This document shows, piece after piece, positions 59,714 through 64,000 of a stretch of 64,000 bases of DNA; within the stretch, counting starts at the first letter, position 1, and the number at the start of each line of letters is the position of its first letter. A program made the position numbers and the translations under genes. The notes under the pieces were generated by a model. That model was not told the DNA's origin. It did not search any database and was given only the letters and a program-made list of their open reading frames with translations. Source of the DNA: Hypericum androsaemum (lineage: Eukaryota > Streptophyta > Magnoliopsida > Malpighiales > Hypericaceae); NCBI GenBank assembly GCA_963995505.1, contig OZ023192.1:960001-1024000 (forward strand), written 5' to 3'.

Positions 59714-60345
59714 TTAGAACATGGGTTCCATCGTTCGAAGGAGACTCTCCCAACCCCCGATAATTGGGGTCTTCGTGTTGTGGTAATGCCAAGAGTCTAC
59801 CCTCAATTGTTTCAACATAGGCTGAGCGAGAGGTGGTAGCTCTATGTGTGACACTCCATCGCCAAGGCGTTGGGACGCTTGTTGAGGTGGCTCATCCATG
59901 TGGTCCTGAGCTCCTGGAAAGGCATTGGTTTCATGCCTGAAGAACTTCTCATCGGGCCTGAAGTCTTCATCTGTATGTCTCATCACCTCTTCCATATGCC
60001 TTTGAGCTTCCTCGTCGTCCATCATCATCCGCTTTAGCTGAGCGACTAGAGCATTAATCGTCCTAGATATGGCTACGATTTAATCATCCTCAAGTTCTCT
60101 GATGCTGTGTTGGATGAGCTCCTCCCAATAACCGCTTGAGTAGTTGGAAGGGTCGGCTCCATGTCGGGAGCCGTGTTAGAAGTATTCTTCCCAACGTGTT
60201 GCGGGGAAAAGGTGGTAGTGTCACCTCATTGGAGGAAACATGTGGAGCATGGCCTTTTGTCATCTTGGCTGGGTTAGGGTTAAACCACCTTCCCAGATGT
60301 CCTCCTAAGTCTCATCGAGCGTGCCAGAAATAATGTCGAGTAAAA
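59714..60345 (-). mobile_element. LTR-retrotransposon fragment: LTR end, primer site and gag-like leader
   Basis: On the minus strand an LTR-like end (...CTCGACA near 60333) is followed by TTATTTC and TGGCACGCTCGATGAGAC, a candidate primer-binding site starting TGG. Beyond it is an open, acidic Gag-like stretch (60028-59714) with frame breaks further upstream. The layout matches the unit near 61380, so two related elements are present. No polymerase is seen. Confidence 0.45.
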
Positions 60346-61393
60346 AATTGGGAGAATGTCGATTGATCTCAAAGACAGTCTAGAGTGATCGTCCCAAGGT
60401 CGGTCTAATGCGGGGGAGAAAAAAGATTGGATAGGGAGAGATTTTCTTGAACAAAAAAGTAAAATATACAAAGATAAAGCCGAAGCTTGGGGTTTTTTGT
60501 GTGTGATAATGAATGTCCCTCTACGGCTTTGAATTGAGTACGGAGTGAATGAATTGATTCCAAATTGTTTGGAGTGAAGGGAAGACCGCGGCGGCAAATG
60601 CAGGTATGTGATAATGGCAAGCGCAATTATTATGTGATAATAGTAAGTGCACTTATGTTATAATGACATTTTTTTGTGACAACAAAAAGTTTCCTTTACG
60701 AGAATGGTGTGCCTAGTTTTTTTATTTTGGTCCTCATATTTTAGCATTTTTACAAAAAGGTCACACTGGTATGCGCAGTTATATGATAATGGCATTTGTA
60801 TCCGGTCTGTGTTTGCTCGTGGTTTTTTCTTTTTACTTTGCAACTGTTTCTATTTTTTCCCCGTAGCTTATCACTTCATAGTAGTTAGTTTGCATTTCGG
60901 TCCTACTTTGTTTGGTTTTAGACAAATTTGATTCCAGCTTTTATTTATTGTTAATTAAGTTCACAACCATCTCTATTTAATTCGGATCAAATTATATCTA
61001 ACCACATTTCTAGAATTTCTTAATGACCAATTAGTGTCGCTACTTCGCAACATTTTATTATACCAATCTACCGAATGACTTAACATACTTGATTAAATCC
61101 AACTAATTTTAATTCTCACGCACCGGGTATCACACCTTGATATCCGCAGAAAGGTGAAAGATCTTTCTTTAACTTTTATGATATGAGTTCTTCAAATTCG
61201 GCTCAGAAAAGGACCAAAATGCCCTCCAAAGGCGGCTGGCCTTGCTGGATATTTTCTTTTAGCACAACTTTTGACCAATTTTTTCTCTTTTGAGAAAGGA
61301 CTCGAAACAGTATGTGGAAGCTTGTGTATTTGGACGCAACAATCACTCTTCTCAGACGTCCCTCCTTAGTACCACAGAGCATGCCAAAAATAA

Positions 61394-61940
61394 TGTTGTG
61401 GATAAATTGTAGTAGAACGTCGAAACGAACTTACGAACGGGTTCGAAGTAGTCATCCCAAGAGTGATCAATCGAATAGATAAAGATGGAAGAAGTGTGGG
61501 AGAGAGAGGAGAAGATCTAGAATAGAATAGGTAGAGGAGAAAAGAATTGGTAGAGGGAAAGAGGAAAAACATAAAAGATAAAAGCTATGAATAAGGGTTT
61601 GATGTTTGGTTTATGAGTTTTTTTTATGCCTATTCCTAACTTTTATTATATAAAAAAACTAACCCAGCCCCATACAAAAAAATTCTAAGTCGTATTCAAT
61701 ATAGAAAAATCTAATAGAGTCTCGGCCTAATAAGGAAAAATATGTTTCCAAAATATTGAAGCCAATTTGGACCTTATTTTATGCAAAATTTGGAGAATTC
61801 ATGAACAACAAAGTTATAGATCTATGTCATATCTTTCTGTAGCTTTTAGAATCTTGTCAATCTGATAAATGAGCAATAAGTTATGGCTGTTTTGTCATAA
61901 CAGATTCAGCAAATTCAGAAATTAATTTTTCGCTCTAACA
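61394..61940 (-). mobile_element. Probable LTR
   Basis: On the minus strand a 547-bp stretch begins TGTTAGAGCG and ends CCACAACA, followed after six bases by TGGCATGCTCTG, a primer-site-like sequence. The end region CTCTTGGGATGACTAC resembles the LTR end near 60333. No matching second LTR was found in the window. Confidence 0.45.
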
Positions 61941-61999
61941 ATGCCCGCCACACATCAATGTTTTGATGTGAGGAAAAGTGTTTGACGTGTATCTGCCCT

Positions 62000-64000
62000 T
62001 TAATATGCAAAAAATTAACTCCATTCCCGTATAACTGGCTAAGTAAAGACCGTAAATTTGTAGAAAATGTACCATCAAAATCGGTCGGGACCTAACCATT
62101 GTGGGCATGCGGATGATCACGGACTCGAGATATCCGTATGTTCACGACTTTCTCGAAAAGACTTAATCTAGGCTTACATGGTTGAGTAGGAGCTTCATGT
62201 CCTTCATCAAAATGGCCATACAATTGTTGTTGAAGGTCTCTAAGTTCTTCCTTTTGTTTCTGAATTTTGAGCTCCAATCTTCTTCATTGAGTCTTCCTGA
62301 ACGTCAGTCGATGAGACTTCGGACACTTGCCCCCTGAGTGTGGGTTCAGTTTTCTTAGTATTTCCTTACGCACATGCATCGTATGATAACCTGAAGACCT
62401 TATAGGCCGACACTCCTTGCGGGTTGTATCTCGCATGGTTCTTTCTTGGACCTCGAAAGTTCTTCCTTGGACACCCAAACCTTGAAGGGCTTTTTTTTCG
62501 GAGAACTCCTTGTTCGATCGCCAATCAAGTGACCATATCCTTCTTAACCCATGCTTACTCAGGCAGCCTCTAGCCAGTGTCGGCTATGGCTGATTTTGGT
62601 TGTGTGACTTGAGAAGACTCTTTGTAATTTGAAAATTTTAACGGTCGAGATTGGGCCGACATGTTAGGTTGTTGCTTCCATGCACTCTTGCTTGGTTTTT
62701 GAGGAGGATTCAAAGACTTAACTTTATCATCATCATATATATTCTTTAATACGTGCATGTCTTGCCCCCAGGCCGGGATAATTTTGGCCGATGTAGGAGC
62801 TTCAACTGCAATGTTGCAGCACTCTTTATACCCCTCGGGTGATGTAGAATTCTCACTGATATTTTGAGGATAATTTTGTCTCCCAGTGTCTTGTTGTTGA
62901 GTTGAGACAGAATTGGGCAAGCGAAGGTGGTTCACTATGCATGGAACAAAATGTGACTCGGATCTCCGCAATGGATGACTCATTAGAGGCCCTAAAATTT
63001 TCTTTGCTGGTGAAGGCCTAAAGATTCTATTAGCCGGCGGAGGCCCTAGAATGCCTTTCGTATTTAATACAGTACTTAGGGTTGTCTCGGTTATCGATAG
63101 AACTTGTGATAGAACTTGTATCGAGAATTGCTCTTCCTTTTCCTTGAATGTGGGGACTGGCTCTTCCTTTCCCCGAATGTGGGGCTTGCTTGCTTGATGG
63201 CCATGGTGTCGGCCCACTATTGGCTTTACTTGTCTCAGAATCGTGTGAGTCGAAACCTTTTCGATATTCAATCTCACATACGCCACTTGATGGTACCTCT
63301 ATTGGGTGATTTGATACAGAGTTGGCTACATGTATTGCCGTAAATTCGGCATTCTCAAGCCTTCTTTTCAATTCTTGAATTGCCTCCTAACTAATGAGAG
63401 TTAAAATCATGTACTTGATATATTCCATTAATTTGTACCACGTAGTTATACTATAACCTGCTTTACCATATTTATACCAAAGTATTCGAACATGGTGCCT
63501 CCTCCTGTATTCAACTTCCTCAACGAGAGTTTCAATATTATCAACCAAATAATCAGACAATTTAAAATCACTATAGTTATAATGAAACCATCTTGAAACT
63601 GCTAAGATTGTCTTCCCAATGGTCTCTCAATTAGCAAGTTTGAAGTTTTCAATACACGACAACCTTTCCCTAATGGCTATCAAAGACGTCATGCTTAATA
63701 CCCAAATTCAAAATCAAATTTCAAAACGACCAATTTTTAGTATTGTGGTTGTAACTTTTTCGTCCAAACTCCGATTGAAGCAATCTTAGTGTCCTTAGAA
63801 AGCTGAAAGATAGATCTTCAATTTTACCAGAAATAGATGTATTTAATATCGGCTGGAAAAAAGACCAAAACGCTCTCCGATGTTGACTAAATTTGCAATC
63901 AACTTACTGATCGACTAGTCTGTAGTATTTCGGTCGTATCTTCCTGGTACAAACTCCGATTTCAGCGTTCTTGATATACACAAAAAGAGAAAAGACCATT
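62000..64000 (-). other. Retrotransposon-derived region, unclassified
   Basis: Minus-strand frames at 63371-63030 and 63286-62570 are open for 113 and 238 codons in two different frames. They are rich in Ser, Pro, Lys and Gln, and no enzyme motif is recognised. Near 63710-63970 are two copies of an AAACTCCGATT-type dispersed-repeat motif. The neighbouring LTR-like sequence suggests a decayed retrotransposon with a non-standard reading frame. Confidence 0.35.

Overview
The window reads as nuclear DNA of a flowering plant, most likely a eudicot; I cannot name the species. The genes have AT-rich, GT–AG introns and belong to plant families: a receptor-kinase tail, a CYP94 cytochrome P450, an NPF/NRT1 transporter, an F-box protein, AIR9, an EIN2 C-terminal domain, an LSD1 zinc-finger protein, an ESCRT-III VPS2 protein and a GH31 alpha-glucosidase. 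Repeats of plant type lie between them (hAT, Mutator-like, LINE, LTR and caulimovirid remnants).

Layout. 1-239: 3' end of an S-domain-type receptor kinase. 240-8900: repeats, including a hAT element with a LINE nested in it, a Mutator-like element and several minisatellites. 8985-11020 (+): CYP94 P450, convergent with 11469-14318 (-), an NPF3-like transporter. 14319-18060: gene-poor, with a broken SPF45/DRT111 fragment. 18063-27950 (-): an AIR9 gene that stops about halfway and runs in frame into an F-box ORF; its 5' half is repeated in tandem (2 x 2,753 bp). 29173-30268 (-): a short EIN2-like gene holding only the soluble C-terminal end. 31107-33093 (-): LSD1. 33867-36880: three non-autonomous DNA transposons in a row, one carrying pieces of two host genes. 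38014-40677 (-): VPS2.2-like. 41137-49254: a Mutator-like element around a polypurine tract, then a 6.6-kb inverted-repeat element carrying a decayed plant-mobile-domain gene and an inserted LTR. 49576-49979: a caulimovirid coat-protein remnant. 53521-59042 (+): alpha-glucosidase. 59043-64000: LTR-retrotransposon debris.

The genes share no pathway or operon; each is an ordinary single plant gene. The most interesting points are structural: an 83-bp intron in the NPF gene bounded by a 15-bp direct repeat that supplies both splice sites; the in-frame AIR9–F-box join (1,074 codons closing without a stop); the compact EIN2 that keeps the nuclear signal but lacks the membrane half; the near-identical 2.75-kb tandem duplication; and the Pack-MULE. 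Exon limits come from reading splice signals and checking that frames close; no alignment or transcript was available. Family names come from recognised protein motifs.
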